Assembly: GCA_003599025.1 (NCBI GenBank)
Contig: QZIL01000034.1
Location: forward strand, 1 to 58,385
Reading direction: 5' to 3'
DNA from: Nitrospiraceae bacterium
Lineage (GTDB): Bacteria > Nitrospirota > Thermodesulfovibrionia > UBA6902
Length of the DNA: 58,385 bases
Shown: positions 49,527 to 58,385 of the stretch, piece by piece
How the letters are laid out: every line of letters begins with the position of its first letter
How positions within the stretch are numbered: the stretch's first letter is position 1
Position numbers and translations under genes: made by a program
Notes under the pieces: model-generated
What the model saw: only the letters and a program-made list of their open reading frames with translations
Told to the model about the DNA's origin: nothing
The model's database searches: none

Positions 49527-50729
49527 CTATAAATAAAGCTCCGGCCTTAAGTTCCACCTCTCGGACACTTCACAGCAACTGATTACGTCCTTTGCTGACC
49601 TGGAGAGGTCAAGATCATAAGTGGGAATAACATGCATGGCCTTTCTCGTGTCATAAACTATCCGGACAGAGGGCTGCAGCAAATTTTCCCTGCCATGATC
49701 AAGCACAACACCCAGCAGACCACTTTCAAGCCTCACAAGAGAACCTACTGGATATATACCCACACACCTGATAAACTGCTGAACAAGGTCTTTATTGTAA
49801 GAATCACACCATTCATAAAGTTTTTTCAGCACCTCAGTCGGTTCATATCTGCGCTGGTAACAGCGCTGCGATGTCATGGCATCATAAACATCTGCAATTG
49901 CCGCTGCCTGGCCGTAGATACTTATATCATCACCCTTCAAATTATTGGGGTAACCTTTTCCGTCCATTCTTTCATGATGCTGGGAAGCGATAGTGACAGA
50001 CAATTCAGAAATCCCCTCGGTTTTTTCGAGCAATAAATGGCTATACTCAACATGCTTCTTCATAATCTCATATTCCTGATCATTCAATGTGTCCTTCCTG
50101 TTCAGGATTTCCTCCGGCACCTGCATTTTGCCTACATCATGCAGCATCGCCCCTATCCCGATCTCTTTCAGCTGCCTTTCATTAAATCCCAGTTGCCTGC
50201 CAAATGATATCATAAGCACACACACACTTAATGAGTGCATATAGGTATATTCATCAACCCTCTTGATCCTTCCGATAGTTATCAGCGCGTCCTGATTACG
50301 GAATATTGAATCGACCATTTTATCGACCACTCTTTCGACCTTTTCAGTCCTGATCGGCCTGCCGAACCTCACTTCCTCCATTATGTTGCAAACAGCCTGC
50401 TTTGCCTCTTTTCTGATCTCCCTGGCCCGTAAGATCTCTTTTCCCAATGGCTCTTTTTTTATTGAAGAATATTTTGTCTCAGCAATCCTGTCCAGTTCCT
50501 TCCGGATGTCCCTGTCGAGAGTCTGCCGGTTTGGACTGTGATCAACATCCGGGCCTTTGTCAGTGTCAATGTAGACCTCACGGATCCCGTATTCAGAAAT
50601 TTTCCCGATTTCCTTCCTGTCTTTTATTCTTATGCTGTTTCTGAGGAAGGGATGCCGGAGCCACCCGCAATTAATGTGATGGATGTACATACCAGGCCTC
50701 AGCTGTTTAACATTAATTTTTTTTATCAT
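49527..50729 (-). CDS. HD-GYP cyclic-di-GMP phosphodiesterase (DUF3391-HD-GYP)
   Basis: This is a 400-residue protein. The N-terminal DUF3391-like region (IKKINVKQLRPGMYIHHINCGWLRHPF) is followed by an HD-GYP domain (about 165-340). Metal ligands are HSLSVC, MLHDVGK, KHVEYSH and SQHHERMDGKGYP, with ADVYDAMTSQRCY. HHE and GYP motifs are intact, so it should hydrolyse c-di-GMP. A diguanylate-cyclase-type gene lies just upstream, suggesting opposing roles in one signalling circuit. Confidence 0.93.
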   Translation of the reverse strand: MIKKINVKQLRPGMYIHHINCGWLRHPFLRNSIRIKDRKEIGKISEYGIREVYIDTDKGPDVDHSPNRQTLDRDIRKELDRIAETKYSSIKKEPLGKEILRAREIRKEAKQAVCNIMEEVRFGRPIRTEKVERVVDKMVDSIFRNQDALITIGRIKRVDEYTYMHSLSVCVLMISFGRQLGFNERQLKEIGIGAMLHDVGKMQVPEEILNRKDTLNDQEYEIMKKHVEYSHLLLEKTEGISELSVTIASQHHERMDGKGYPNNLKGDDISIYGQAAAIADVYDAMTSQRCYQRRYEPTEVLKKLYEWCDSYNKDLVQQFIRCVGIYPVGSLVRLESGLLGVVLDHGRENLLQPSVRIVYDTRKAMHVIPTYDLDLSRSAKDVISCCEVSERWNLRPELYL

Positions 50730-50904
50730 AGCTTCATTACATAGTCACATGCTGATAATGATTATTTCGGAAAAACCTGCTTTAAACTGTACCATGCAGC
50801 ATGTTATTGCCTGATGGAAAGATAATTGAGAGGCCAGGATGACGGGAGATGGAGATATCCTCTTACAGGGGGCCGGCTTTTTTCACAAAGCAGTGCACTC
50901 TTTA

Positions 50905-52254
50905 CTATTTGCCCTTCTTGTTCGCGTACATCAATTTATCGGACTGTGAAAGCAGTTCGTCAATGGAGCAGGGATTATCGGGATCGAAGCGGACTATCCC
51001 CATACTTATTAATAACAGGTACCTCCGGTCTTTACGGATGTTGACGGCCGAAAGCCTGTCCTCAAGGCGTCTTTTGATTACCAGTTCGCTGTCCGGCTCC
51101 GCTACTTCAACGACCACGGCAAATTCATCCCCTCCAAGTCGGGCGATTATGTCCGATTCTCGGAATGTGTCTCTGAGCAGGTCGGCAAATTCAGTCAGGG
51201 CAGCGTCTCCTTCTTTATGTCCCAGGGTGTCATTTATTTCTTTCAGACCATCAAGGTCAGCATAAATTACTGACAGGTATCTCTTGTTGCGCTCTGCGGC
51301 CTTCAGCTGTTTCTGGGCAAGAGAGAAGAAGCCCCTTCTGTTCAGAAGCCCGGTAAGTTCATCAGTGACAGACATTGCGCGGAGGATCTCTTCCATCTTT
51401 TTGCGTTCAGAGATATCGCGCACAACATGGAGCAGGCCTGCCAGCTTTTTATTGGAATCAAATCTCGGTATGGACTGTATTTCGAGATACATGTTCAGAT
51501 ATGGTTCAAACATTTCGAAACTGACCGGCATGCCTGTCTTGATACAGTCGCAGCTTGGACATCCCTCCATCGGGTCGTCTTTGCCGTGATAATATTTATA
51601 GCACTTGGTCCCCGGCAGCAAAAAAGGCAGACCGAGCATTTTTTCAGCTGCTTTATTGGCCCTTATAATATTAAAATCCCTGTCATGTATGGTGATCATG
51701 TCAGTTATGGAATTAAATGTGTCTTCCCAATCCTGTATGGACTGAAGTATCACTTCCGAGGTCTTCTTCCGTTCAGTAATGTCTTTGGAGACGATCGTCA
51801 CTGCCGTTATATTACCGTCAGGCTCTTTGACCGGACTGAACGTCTGCAGAAAATACCTGTTGTCCCTGCGGCTGTTGTATTCATACATGGAGGACTTGCC
51901 GGCCTTGAATACCTCATTAATTTTTTTCATGAACTCATTCGTTTCTTCAGGAGAATGAAATGAGCTGTATTCCCTCCCCAGTACCTGCCTCTCGATCAGG
52001 CCGAGTCTCGACAAATGCTTTTTATTCATATAAAGATATCTGTAATGCCTGTCCACCAGATAAATGGAATCATCTGTTGAATCTACCAGTGACCGGAACT
52101 TCTCTTCACTTTTCTGCAGGGATTCCTCCGCCTTTCTGCTTCCTGCCTCAAGCCTTTCGAGTTCGGCAATCCTCTGCTGTAATTTCCTGACCTTATCTAT
52201 CAGCTGCTCTTTTGTTTTGTCCTGATCGTCCATAATTTTTATTATACTTTTCAT
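50905..52254 (-). CDS. PAS-PAS-GGDEF diguanylate cyclase
   Basis: This protein of about 449 residues has an N-terminal coiled coil (DKTKEQLIDKVRKLQQRIAEL), PAS 1 (about 45-165), and PAS 2 (about 170-285, with CPSCDCIKTG). The GGDEF domain (about 290-445) has DELTGLLNRRGFF, YADLDGLKEINDTLGH and ARLGGDEFAVV. The active site is intact. No upstream RxxD inhibitory motif is obvious. It should make c-di-GMP in response to a ligand or redox state sensed by the PAS domains. A second Met at residue 8 is an alternative start. Confidence 0.92.
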   Translation of the reverse strand: MKSIIKIMDDQDKTKEQLIDKVRKLQQRIAELERLEAGSRKAEESLQKSEEKFRSLVDSTDDSIYLVDRHYRYLYMNKKHLSRLGLIERQVLGREYSSFHSPEETNEFMKKINEVFKAGKSSMYEYNSRRDNRYFLQTFSPVKEPDGNITAVTIVSKDITERKKTSEVILQSIQDWEDTFNSITDMITIHDRDFNIIRANKAAEKMLGLPFLLPGTKCYKYYHGKDDPMEGCPSCDCIKTGMPVSFEMFEPYLNMYLEIQSIPRFDSNKKLAGLLHVVRDISERKKMEEILRAMSVTDELTGLLNRRGFFSLAQKQLKAAERNKRYLSVIYADLDGLKEINDTLGHKEGDAALTEFADLLRDTFRESDIIARLGGDEFAVVVEVAEPDSELVIKRRLEDRLSAVNIRKDRRYLLLISMGIVRFDPDNPCSIDELLSQSDKLMYANKKGK

Positions 52255-52321
52255 TCTGTATCGTCGTTTTTTTACTATCGGATTTTACTGGAGAAATCCT
52301 GAGTACTGAGGGGAAACAGGG

Positions 52322-53659
52322 TCAACCCACGGCAGGCAAAATGATCCTGACTGCTGTCCATTCTCCTTCTTTACTCTCAACATCAACAGTACCACCATGA
52401 GAAACTATAATCTTCTGAACAAGGGCCAGGCCGAGGCCTATCCCTTCCTCTTTTGTTGTATAAAAAGGCAGGAAGATTTTTTCCATAATACTTTCCGGGA
52501 TCCCTGCCCCTGTGTCCTTTACAATCATTTCCGCCTTGCCGTGATGACCGCGAACAGCAATCTCGATGCTTCCGCCTTCAGGCATTGCCTCAACAGCATT
52601 AACAAGCAGGTTGGTCAGCGCCTGTCTTAAAAGCACTTTATCAGCCTCGACAGACACGGGAACTGCAGCATTGACTGTTACTTTAATTGCGCCCTGACTG
52701 CCAGTCACCATATCGACCGTGTCCATTATAACATCATTTAAAACAACCTGCTCTTTATTTAGAAAAGTGGGTTTTGCAAAGGCAAGAAGCTCGGAGATTA
52801 TTTTGTCCATGACCGTTATTTCAGACTGAATAGCGTCAACAGTCCCTTTATTCGGAGGCTCCACCTTTTTACTGAGAAGTCTGGCATATCCGGAGATTAC
52901 CGACATGGAGTTCCGCAACTCATGAGAGATACCGGCAGACATCTCACCAAGCTGGCTCAGCCGCTGCTGCAATTCTACCTGTGACTGGAGCGCCTTAATG
53001 TCCGTCAGGTCCGTGAAGACAAAGATAAGCCCTATTTTCTCACCTGCTGAATTTTTCAGCTTTGAGGACGTAATGCCAAGCCAGATATGCCTGCTGTCAT
53101 CAGAAACATATGAATATTCGGCCCTTGAAACAGTCGTGTCTTCATGTATAAGCATTGCCAGAGGTTCCCTGAAAACATCATCAAAGCGCTTTCCAACGGC
53201 TGCCCTTGCGTCTATTCCCAAAATCCTCCCGGCTGCCTGATTTACACTTCTTATCACAACGGAATTATCAATGCTTATTACCCCGCTCGGAACACTCTGC
53301 AGGATATTTTCATTATAGGCCTCCATCCTGACTGCCTTCTCCTCGGCAAAAGACTTCAGCCGCTCAAGCTCCTTTTCCTTCTCTTTCAGTTTTGCCATAA
53401 GATCATGAAAGGTATCGACGACAAAACCCACTTGAGAACCTTCCCCGCCTGTTCCTTTTGTGTCCATGACCTTGCGTCCTCTCTGAATATATGCCCTGGC
53501 AGATATAATTAATATTGCCATGAATATAATTCCCCCTGCACCCAGAAGGTACTTCATATCGTTTTTCTCCACAGCATTGACCAGAAGGACCCCGACAAAG
53601 GACCCGACAAGCAAAAATAATACTATAGATACGCCTCTCACAAATGAACGCTCATGCAT
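52322..53659 (-). CDS. PAS-domain membrane histidine kinase (NtrB/AtoS-like)
   Basis: This 445-residue protein has two N-terminal helices (VSIVLFLLVGSFVGVLLVN; YLLGAGGIIFMAILIISARAY), a coiled coil (DLMAKLKEKEKELERLKSFAE), a PAS domain (about 120-220), HisKA (GISHELRNSMSVISGYARL) and a catalytic domain (NLLVNAVEAM, GIGLGLALVQKIIVSHGG). There is almost no periplasmic loop, so it likely senses a cytoplasmic or membrane signal. No response regulator is adjacent. The ATG overlaps the pilD stop by 8 bp, hinting at a link to type IV pili. Confidence 0.92.
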   Translation of the reverse strand: MHERSFVRGVSIVLFLLVGSFVGVLLVNAVEKNDMKYLLGAGGIIFMAILIISARAYIQRGRKVMDTKGTGGEGSQVGFVVDTFHDLMAKLKEKEKELERLKSFAEEKAVRMEAYNENILQSVPSGVISIDNSVVIRSVNQAAGRILGIDARAAVGKRFDDVFREPLAMLIHEDTTVSRAEYSYVSDDSRHIWLGITSSKLKNSAGEKIGLIFVFTDLTDIKALQSQVELQQRLSQLGEMSAGISHELRNSMSVISGYARLLSKKVEPPNKGTVDAIQSEITVMDKIISELLAFAKPTFLNKEQVVLNDVIMDTVDMVTGSQGAIKVTVNAAVPVSVEADKVLLRQALTNLLVNAVEAMPEGGSIEIAVRGHHGKAEMIVKDTGAGIPESIMEKIFLPFYTTKEEGIGLGLALVQKIIVSHGGTVDVESKEGEWTAVRIILPAVG

Positions 53660-54437
53660 GGAAATACCACTGTAAAATGTCCCTGCCCCAGAAAAGAGTG
53701 ATAAGAGCTCCTGTCGCTAGATAAGGGCCGAAGGGTATCCTGGAGCCCCATTCCCTTCCCTTTAACATTATTAGTGACACCCCGATTACCGAACCTAACA
53801 GACTTCCCATAAATGTTGTAAGTATGACGCCCTTCCAGCCAAGGATCCCGCCGGCCATCGCCATCATCTTGATGTCCCCTCCGCCCATCGCGTCCTTTTT
53901 AAAGACTGCCTTGCCCAGTACCGCGACTAAATAAAAAAAGCCGCCTCCTGCAGCAAATCCGGCAAGCGCCCCCTTGAGTCCCAGCATTTCATATGCGGAA
54001 AAGGGGTCAGGCAGTATAGTGGCACCAAGGATAGTTGCTATGGGAATACCCGGCAGGGTTATGCTGTTTGGAATTATCTGATGGTCAAGGTCGATAAAAA
54101 AGATGACCAGCAATACAGAAACAAAAACAAAGTACACTGCTACTACCCATGGAGAATCAGGACCGAATCTTTTCAGTACCATCACGTAAAGAACGGCATT
54201 GAGTAATTCTATCAGAGGATACCGGACAGACAGCTTCGTCTTACAGCTTCTGCATCTGCCCATAAGAATGAAATAACTTAATACAGGGATGTTGTCGTAG
54301 AATTTGACCGGCGTGCCACAGGACATGCATCTGGATGAGGGCCTTACAATCGATTCATCTTTAGGCATGCGGTAAATGCAAACATTCAGAAAAGAGCCGA
54401 TAATTGCACCTAAGATGAATACAGGGATATAGATCAT
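53652..54437 (-). CDS. pilD: Prepilin leader peptidase / N-methyltransferase
   Basis: This 261-residue polytopic enzyme has the N-terminal motif GSFLNVCIYRMP, a zinc site (CMSCG...CRSCK) and the aspartic-protease residues in FIDLDHQIIPN and GGGDIKM. It cleaves and N-methylates type IV pilins and type II secretion pseudopilins at the inner membrane. The start overlaps the upstream coiled-coil gene in ATGA fashion. Pilus structural genes are not in the window. Confidence 0.95.
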   Translation of the reverse strand: MIYIPVFILGAIIGSFLNVCIYRMPKDESIVRPSSRCMSCGTPVKFYDNIPVLSYFILMGRCRSCKTKLSVRYPLIELLNAVLYVMVLKRFGPDSPWVVAVYFVFVSVLLVIFFIDLDHQIIPNSITLPGIPIATILGATILPDPFSAYEMLGLKGALAGFAAGGGFFYLVAVLGKAVFKKDAMGGGDIKMMAMAGGILGWKGVILTTFMGSLLGSVIGVSLIMLKGREWGSRIPFGPYLATGALITLFWGRDILQWYFHA

Positions 54438-54751
54438 TCTTCACGGAGTTTTATTATCTTGTCTGCCTGCGTTTTATAATTATTGGCCGACTCCCGCAAA
54501 TCCTTCAACTCGCTCAGGGCGTGTTTAACGGTAAAATCCTGAAAAACATCTGTCTCCCCTTTTTCCCTGAGGTCTACGACCCTCTTGCCGATGTCCCTTA
54601 ACAGGTCATCGATTTTATCGTCAACTTTGCTCTTTTCATAAAAAAGCTTTGCTATGGCTGTCTCGGCCCTGGTCCTTTCTGCGAGGAATGATGCAAGCCA
54701 CTTGATGCGGTCAATGCCTGTCATAAGATTCTTTCTTATTATGTCTATCAT
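54434..54751 (-). CDS. Hypothetical coiled-coil protein
   Basis: This 105-residue, wholly helical protein (MIDIIRKNLMTGIDRIKWLASFLAERTRAETAIAKL in parts; KHALSELKDLRESANNYKTQADK) has no membrane segment. It overlaps pilD by four bases and is probably translated with it. I recognise no family. Size and composition suggest a small scaffold or assembly protein. Confidence 0.75.
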   Translation of the reverse strand: MIDIIRKNLMTGIDRIKWLASFLAERTRAETAIAKLFYEKSKVDDKIDDLLRDIGKRVVDLREKGETDVFQDFTVKHALSELKDLRESANNYKTQADKIIKLREE

Positions 54752-54769
54752 TTCTTCCTCCCCCTGTTC

Positions 54770-54852
54770 AGAGTTACGAGTTATGGGTTATGAGTTATAG
54801 AATTTAATGATTAAATTAATTCACTCTTAACTCCTAACTCTTAACTCTTAAT
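54770..54852. repeat. Inverted array of GAGTTATG units
   Basis: The left side has GAGTTACGAGTTATGGGTTATGAGTTATAG in consecutive degenerate 7-8-base units. The right side (about 54822-54852) has ACTCTTAACTCCTAACTCTTAACTC in pieces. The halves can pair as a long imperfect hairpin directly after the recG stop region, possibly acting as terminator or processing site. Confidence 0.6.
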
Positions 54853-56982
54853 TAGTTCAAGCCTTCCCATCCATTTTCTCTGCAGCATTTTTTTCAGCAA
54901 AGGATACCGGTCCAGTTCAGGATCGGATTCAATTAAACCAAAGGCCTCTTTCCTGGCGGCCTCAAGCACTACAATATCCCGTATTATATTAGCAATTTTC
55001 AGCTCAGGAATTCCCGACTGCCTTGTACCGAAGAAATCACCCGGTCCTCTTATGGCAAGGTCTTCTTCCGCAATCCTGAACCCGTCGACAGTAGACTCCA
55101 TCGCCTTAAGCCTTCTCTCTGCATCCTCGCTAAAGGGAGGATAGGCCATAAGCAGGCAGTAGGATTCATGTCCCCCTCTTCCTATTCTCCCTCTTAACTG
55201 ATGAAGCTGCGCAAGCCCGAACCTCTCGGAATGTACAATAAGCATCAGTGAAGCATTGGGCACATCTATTCCGACTTCGATGACGGTTGTAGCCACAAGC
55301 ATGTCAATGCCCCCTGCTTTGAACATTGCCATAACAGATTCCCTTTCGTCATGGTGCATTTTACCATGAACAAGCCCGATCTTCCTGTCCGGGAAGATCC
55401 TTTTCAGGGCCTCTGCCCCGTCAATTGCAGACTTGAGATCGAGTTTCTCTGATTCCTCAATAAGAGGATATACAATGTAAACCTGCCTGCCCAGAGACAG
55501 CTCCCTCCGTATTATAGAATATACTCTGTCTTTCTGGGACTGGAAAAATATCTTTGTTACAATCGGCTTCCTTCCCGCCGGAAGTTCCTCTATTACTGAA
55601 ATATCAAGGTCCCCGTACAGGGTCATGGCCAAAGTCCTCGGTATGGGTGTTGCAGTCATAATCAGTATGTCCGGATTAAAGCCCTTCTGTCTCAGGGCCG
55701 CACGCTGGACCACTCCGAACCGGTGCTGTTCGTCTATTATCGCGATACCCAGCTTTTTAAACCGCACAGTCTCCTGTATCAGGGCATGGGTCCCTATTAT
55801 GATCTGGGCACCACCTTCAGAAATATCGTCCACAGGCTTGTCTTTTATACCTGAAGTAAGCAACACCACCCTTATCCCCAACGCTTCAACCATCCTGTGA
55901 ATATTGATAAAGTGCTGTTCTGCAAGGAGCTCTGTCGGTGCCATCAGACACGCCTGATAACCGTTTTCTGCAGCAATAAGCATTGAGACAAGTGCCACGA
56001 CAGTCTTTCCGCAGCCCACATCACCATGCACGAGCCTGTTCATCTGCAGGGGCCTCTGCATATCGGCCTTTATTTCCTCAATTACCCTCTTCTGGGCCTC
56101 TGTCAGCTCAAATGGAAGACTTTTGATAAACCTGTTAACAAGACCGTCCTTGACACTGAAGCTGGTCCCCTTTTCGAGTGTCTCCCTCTTTTTAAGGACC
56201 GCCAGTCCAAGCTCAAGGAGAATAAATTCATCAAACACCAGCCGCCTGTGTGCCGGGCCGGAGTTCCTGTTCAGGACAGCCACATCGGTAAATTCTTCGG
56301 GGAAATGGGCTTCTCTTACCGCCCATTGCAAGGGCCTTAATTTGTTCCGGTCCAGGACCTCTTCAGGCAGATAATCTTCTAAAACAGATATATGGGCCTT
56401 CACTGTATTAAACATCAGTGTCCGGATCTGTTTCGGGGAGAGTCCTTCAGTGGCCTTGTATACAGGAACAATCCTTGAAGTGTGTATCAGGGAATCCTCA
56501 TTCCCGAACAGCTCGAAGTCGGGGTTTTCCATTTCAAGACCAGCACTCGCATACGGATTGCCTTTTACAACCCCGCTTAGAATGACCTTCTGGCCTTTTT
56601 GAAAATATTTTTTCAGGAATGGCTGGTTAAACCATTTTGACTTCAGATAACCGGTATCGTCCCTAAGAGCGAGTTCGAATATTTTCATTTTTTTCCGGGG
56701 GGTGGTTATAATCTCTGCAGAAACTACTTCACAAAGGACGGTTTCATGGTTTCCGTATTTCAGGCTGCTGATCTTTCTGAGGTCCTTGCGGTCTTCATAC
56801 CGCCAGGGGAAATGAAAAAGGATGTCTTCAAGGGTTTCAATGCCGAGCCTTTTGAGAAGTCTGGCACGGGCCGGGCCGACCCCCTTCACATACTGGACAG
56901 GGGTGTCTCCTGATAACTGCGGTTTATGATCAGAATCATCAGCCCTTGCGAGGTCTTTATTCTTCTTCATCCTCAGAGGCAT
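54841..56982 (-). CDS. recG: ATP-dependent DNA helicase RecG
   Basis: This protein is about 713 residues from the ATG at 56982, which has GGGAGG just upstream. It has a wedge domain (VQYVKGVGPARARLLKRLGI, FPWRYEDR), Walker A GDVGCGKTVVA, DEAD-type box IIDEQHRFGVVQR, MTATPIPRTLAMTLYGD and motif VI QLRGRIGRGG, followed by the RecG C-terminus (EEDLAIRGPGDFFGTRQSG). It remodels stalled forks and recombination intermediates. It overlaps the 3' end of nusA, so it is translated from the nusA transcript. Confidence 0.96.
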   Translation of the reverse strand: MPLRMKKNKDLARADDSDHKPQLSGDTPVQYVKGVGPARARLLKRLGIETLEDILFHFPWRYEDRKDLRKISSLKYGNHETVLCEVVSAEIITTPRKKMKIFELALRDDTGYLKSKWFNQPFLKKYFQKGQKVILSGVVKGNPYASAGLEMENPDFELFGNEDSLIHTSRIVPVYKATEGLSPKQIRTLMFNTVKAHISVLEDYLPEEVLDRNKLRPLQWAVREAHFPEEFTDVAVLNRNSGPAHRRLVFDEFILLELGLAVLKKRETLEKGTSFSVKDGLVNRFIKSLPFELTEAQKRVIEEIKADMQRPLQMNRLVHGDVGCGKTVVALVSMLIAAENGYQACLMAPTELLAEQHFINIHRMVEALGIRVVLLTSGIKDKPVDDISEGGAQIIIGTHALIQETVRFKKLGIAIIDEQHRFGVVQRAALRQKGFNPDILIMTATPIPRTLAMTLYGDLDISVIEELPAGRKPIVTKIFFQSQKDRVYSIIRRELSLGRQVYIVYPLIEESEKLDLKSAIDGAEALKRIFPDRKIGLVHGKMHHDERESVMAMFKAGGIDMLVATTVIEVGIDVPNASLMLIVHSERFGLAQLHQLRGRIGRGGHESYCLLMAYPPFSEDAERRLKAMESTVDGFRIAEEDLAIRGPGDFFGTRQSGIPELKIANIIRDIVVLEAARKEAFGLIESDPELDRYPLLKKMLQRKWMGRLELIKS

Positions 56983-58108
56983 TATCCTCCCGGGACCGGT
57001 TTTCATTCTCTTCGTTTATCCGCTGTTCCTCCTGAAGCTCACCAAGCTGGCTCTCAATCTCTCCCTTTCTCATCTTGCCGTACTCTGTTTCGCTGATGAT
57101 ATCTATGTCCCAGCCGGTGAGTTTCATGGCCAGTCTTACGTTCTGGCCCTTCTTGCCGATGGCTATCGAGAGCTGCTGGTCATTTACAACAACCATAGCG
57201 GTTTTTTCCTCTTCGTTGATTCCGATGCTCTCTACAGACGCAGGGCTTAATGCCTTTGCTATAAGCACCCTCGGATCTTCTGTCCAGGGTATAATGTCAA
57301 TTCTTTCGCCTCTTAATTCCCTCACAATCGACTGAACACGGGTGCCCTTCATGCCGACACAGGCCCCGACCGGGTCTACCATCGAATTTTTGGAATAGAC
57401 CGTCAGCTTTGTCCTGTCCCCAGCCTCTCTTACAATATCTTTTATGACAACAAGTCCCTCATAGATTTCAGGTATCTCCATTTTAAAGAGCTCTGCCACA
57501 AAATTAGGATGGGTCCTTGAAAGCATAATTGCCGGGCCCCTTGGGGTGACCTTGACGTCTTCTATATAGGTCCTGATCGTTTCGCCCCTCTTGAGGCTCT
57601 CGGTAGGAAGTGTGGCCTTTATCGGCAGAGTGGCCTCAGCCCTGCCGAGCGCCACAAAATAACACCCTTTTTCCTTGCGGATAATAACTCCGCTCACAAT
57701 CTGCCCTGCCTTGTCCTTGTATTCCTCGAAGATGGCCTCCTTTTCAGCCTCCCTAACACGCTGAAACAGCACCTGTTTGGCTGTCTGGGCTGCAATCCTT
57801 CCGAAGTCATCAAGAGGTACAGGGGAATCAACCGTATCATCCACAGCCTTTGACGGGTCGATCTTCTTCGCGTCCTTCAGGGATATTTCACCCATAGGGT
57901 CTTCAACTTTTTTCACAACCTTCTTCTGTGCGGTAGCTATAATCTCCCCTGAGTCCGTATCGATCCTTACATTTATTTCAGCTTCAAGTCCATATTTCTT
58001 CCTGACTGCGGACAAAAGGGCTGATTCCAGGGTCGCAAGAATCGACTCCTTGGGTATGCCCCTTTCTTTGCTCATCTGCTCGATAATATGAATAAGCTCA
58101 CGATTCAT
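56957..58108 (-). CDS. nusA: Transcription termination/antitermination factor NusA
   Basis: This 383-residue protein has the N-terminal RNA-polymerase-binding domain (MNRELIHIIEQMSKERGIPKESI), an S1 domain (about 130-200; GQIVSGVIIRKEKGCYFVALGRAEATLP), and two KH domains (VDPVGACVGMKGTRVQSIVRELRGERIDII; SIAIGKKGQNVRLAMKLTGWDIDI). It has a short acidic tail in place of the C-terminal repeats of E. coli NusA. GGAGGTATAACAT precedes the ATG. It follows rimP, the usual order, but recG takes the place of infB downstream. Confidence 0.96.
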   Translation of the reverse strand: MNRELIHIIEQMSKERGIPKESILATLESALLSAVRKKYGLEAEINVRIDTDSGEIIATAQKKVVKKVEDPMGEISLKDAKKIDPSKAVDDTVDSPVPLDDFGRIAAQTAKQVLFQRVREAEKEAIFEEYKDKAGQIVSGVIIRKEKGCYFVALGRAEATLPIKATLPTESLKRGETIRTYIEDVKVTPRGPAIMLSRTHPNFVAELFKMEIPEIYEGLVVIKDIVREAGDRTKLTVYSKNSMVDPVGACVGMKGTRVQSIVRELRGERIDIIPWTEDPRVLIAKALSPASVESIGINEEEKTAMVVVNDQQLSIAIGKKGQNVRLAMKLTGWDIDIISETEYGKMRKGEIESQLGELQEEQRINEENENRSREDNASEDEEE

Positions 58109-58112
58109 TATG

Positions 58113-58385
58113 TTATACCTCCACTTCCAGTCTTGCTTTGGAAATATTTTTGTACGCTATAGTCACCTGCCTGTCGTGAGGCAACATAAGCTCTATTTCA
58201 CTATCCCCGGCCGCTGCAATTGTCCCTGTAAAAAAAGTCTGTTTGTCAATCGGCTCCAGTGTAACGACCCTGATATTCCTGCCTGCAAAACGCCTGAAAT
58301 CTCCAGGCACCTTTAAAGGCCTGTCCAGTCCGGGCGACGACACTTCCAGTACATAAGTACACGGGATCGGGTCTTCCACATCAAG
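58113..58385 (-). CDS. rimP: Ribosome maturation factor RimP, C-terminal part
   Basis: The frame enters from the right edge and ends at 58113, four bases before nusA. The visible 90 residues include [20 protein letters not shown], the diagnostic RimP motif, and the C-terminal SH3-like domain ([15 protein letters not shown]). The gene's start lies outside the window. RimP assists 30S subunit assembly. Confidence 0.93.
   Translation of the reverse strand, partial: LDVEDPIPCTYVLEVSSPGLDRPLKVPGDFRRFAGRNIRVVTLEPIDKQTFFTGTIAAAGDSEIELMLPHDRQVTIAYKNISKARLEVEV

Overview
The window reads as a chromosomal segment of an anaerobic, Gram-negative, deep-branching bacterium. I lean towards Nitrospirota or a Desulfobacterota-like lineage, by inference only. 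Pointers are lipobox lipoproteins, a sigma-54 activator, a prepilin peptidase, NfnAB and Hnd/Nuo-type soluble electron-transfer modules, a diadenylate cyclase with an extra N-terminal domain, c-di-GMP proteins and at least two apparent selenoproteins. No rRNA or CRISPR array is seen. There is one tRNA gene, tRNA-Arg(ACG).

Layout. 1-1.9 kb: a partial gene, a DUF3786/Fe-S protein and a lipoprotein methyltransferase. 1.9-7.75 kb: an island bounded by 62-bp direct repeats of the tRNA-Arg 3' half, carrying a ParE-type toxin-antitoxin pair and a 1502-residue secreted CHAP/lipase-like protein. 7.9-14 kb: small stress and membrane genes, including a DUF2892 gene with an in-frame UGA at its conserved Cys, then YceI, class II photolyase, SDR and DUF523-DUF1722. 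14.5-18.1 kb: dnaG, UspA and an exported MsrA with UGA at the catalytic Cys. 18.2-26.4 kb (minus strand): an electron-transfer operon nfnA-nfnB-[receiver-NuoE fusion]-hndB-hndC-nuoG/fdhA-like. A NarL-type regulator sits upstream of it, and both promoters share a 50-bp element. 27.5-31.3 kb: small exported proteins and an OmpR-type two-component pair. 31.8-36.2 kb: fused membrane/spermidine synthase, diadenylate cyclase and a hypothetical. 36.2-41.3 kb: a decayed thioredoxin-like gene, solitary infC with an apparent AUA start, MscS and an NtrB/NtrC-type pair. 41.3-42.8 kb: defence-island debris (DUF4062 relic, DinD, helicase/restriction-enzyme chimera). 43-49.2 kb: a cell-wall operon with a class A PBP and two L,D-transpeptidases. 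49.5-58.4 kb: HD-GYP, GGDEF, PAS kinase, pilD, recG, nusA and partial rimP.

How it fits together. The most cohesive system is the 18-27 kb block. NfnAB (ferredoxin/NAD(P) transhydrogenase) is encoded with an NADH-dehydrogenase-like module. In that module the NuoE helical domain is fused to an intact phosphorylation receiver domain, and a separate small gene carries a thioredoxin-like 2Fe-2S domain. Redox regulation is therefore plausible both by transcription (the NarL-type protein and shared upstream element) and by phosphorylation of a complex subunit. Dispersed intergenic repeats of several families punctuate the whole window.
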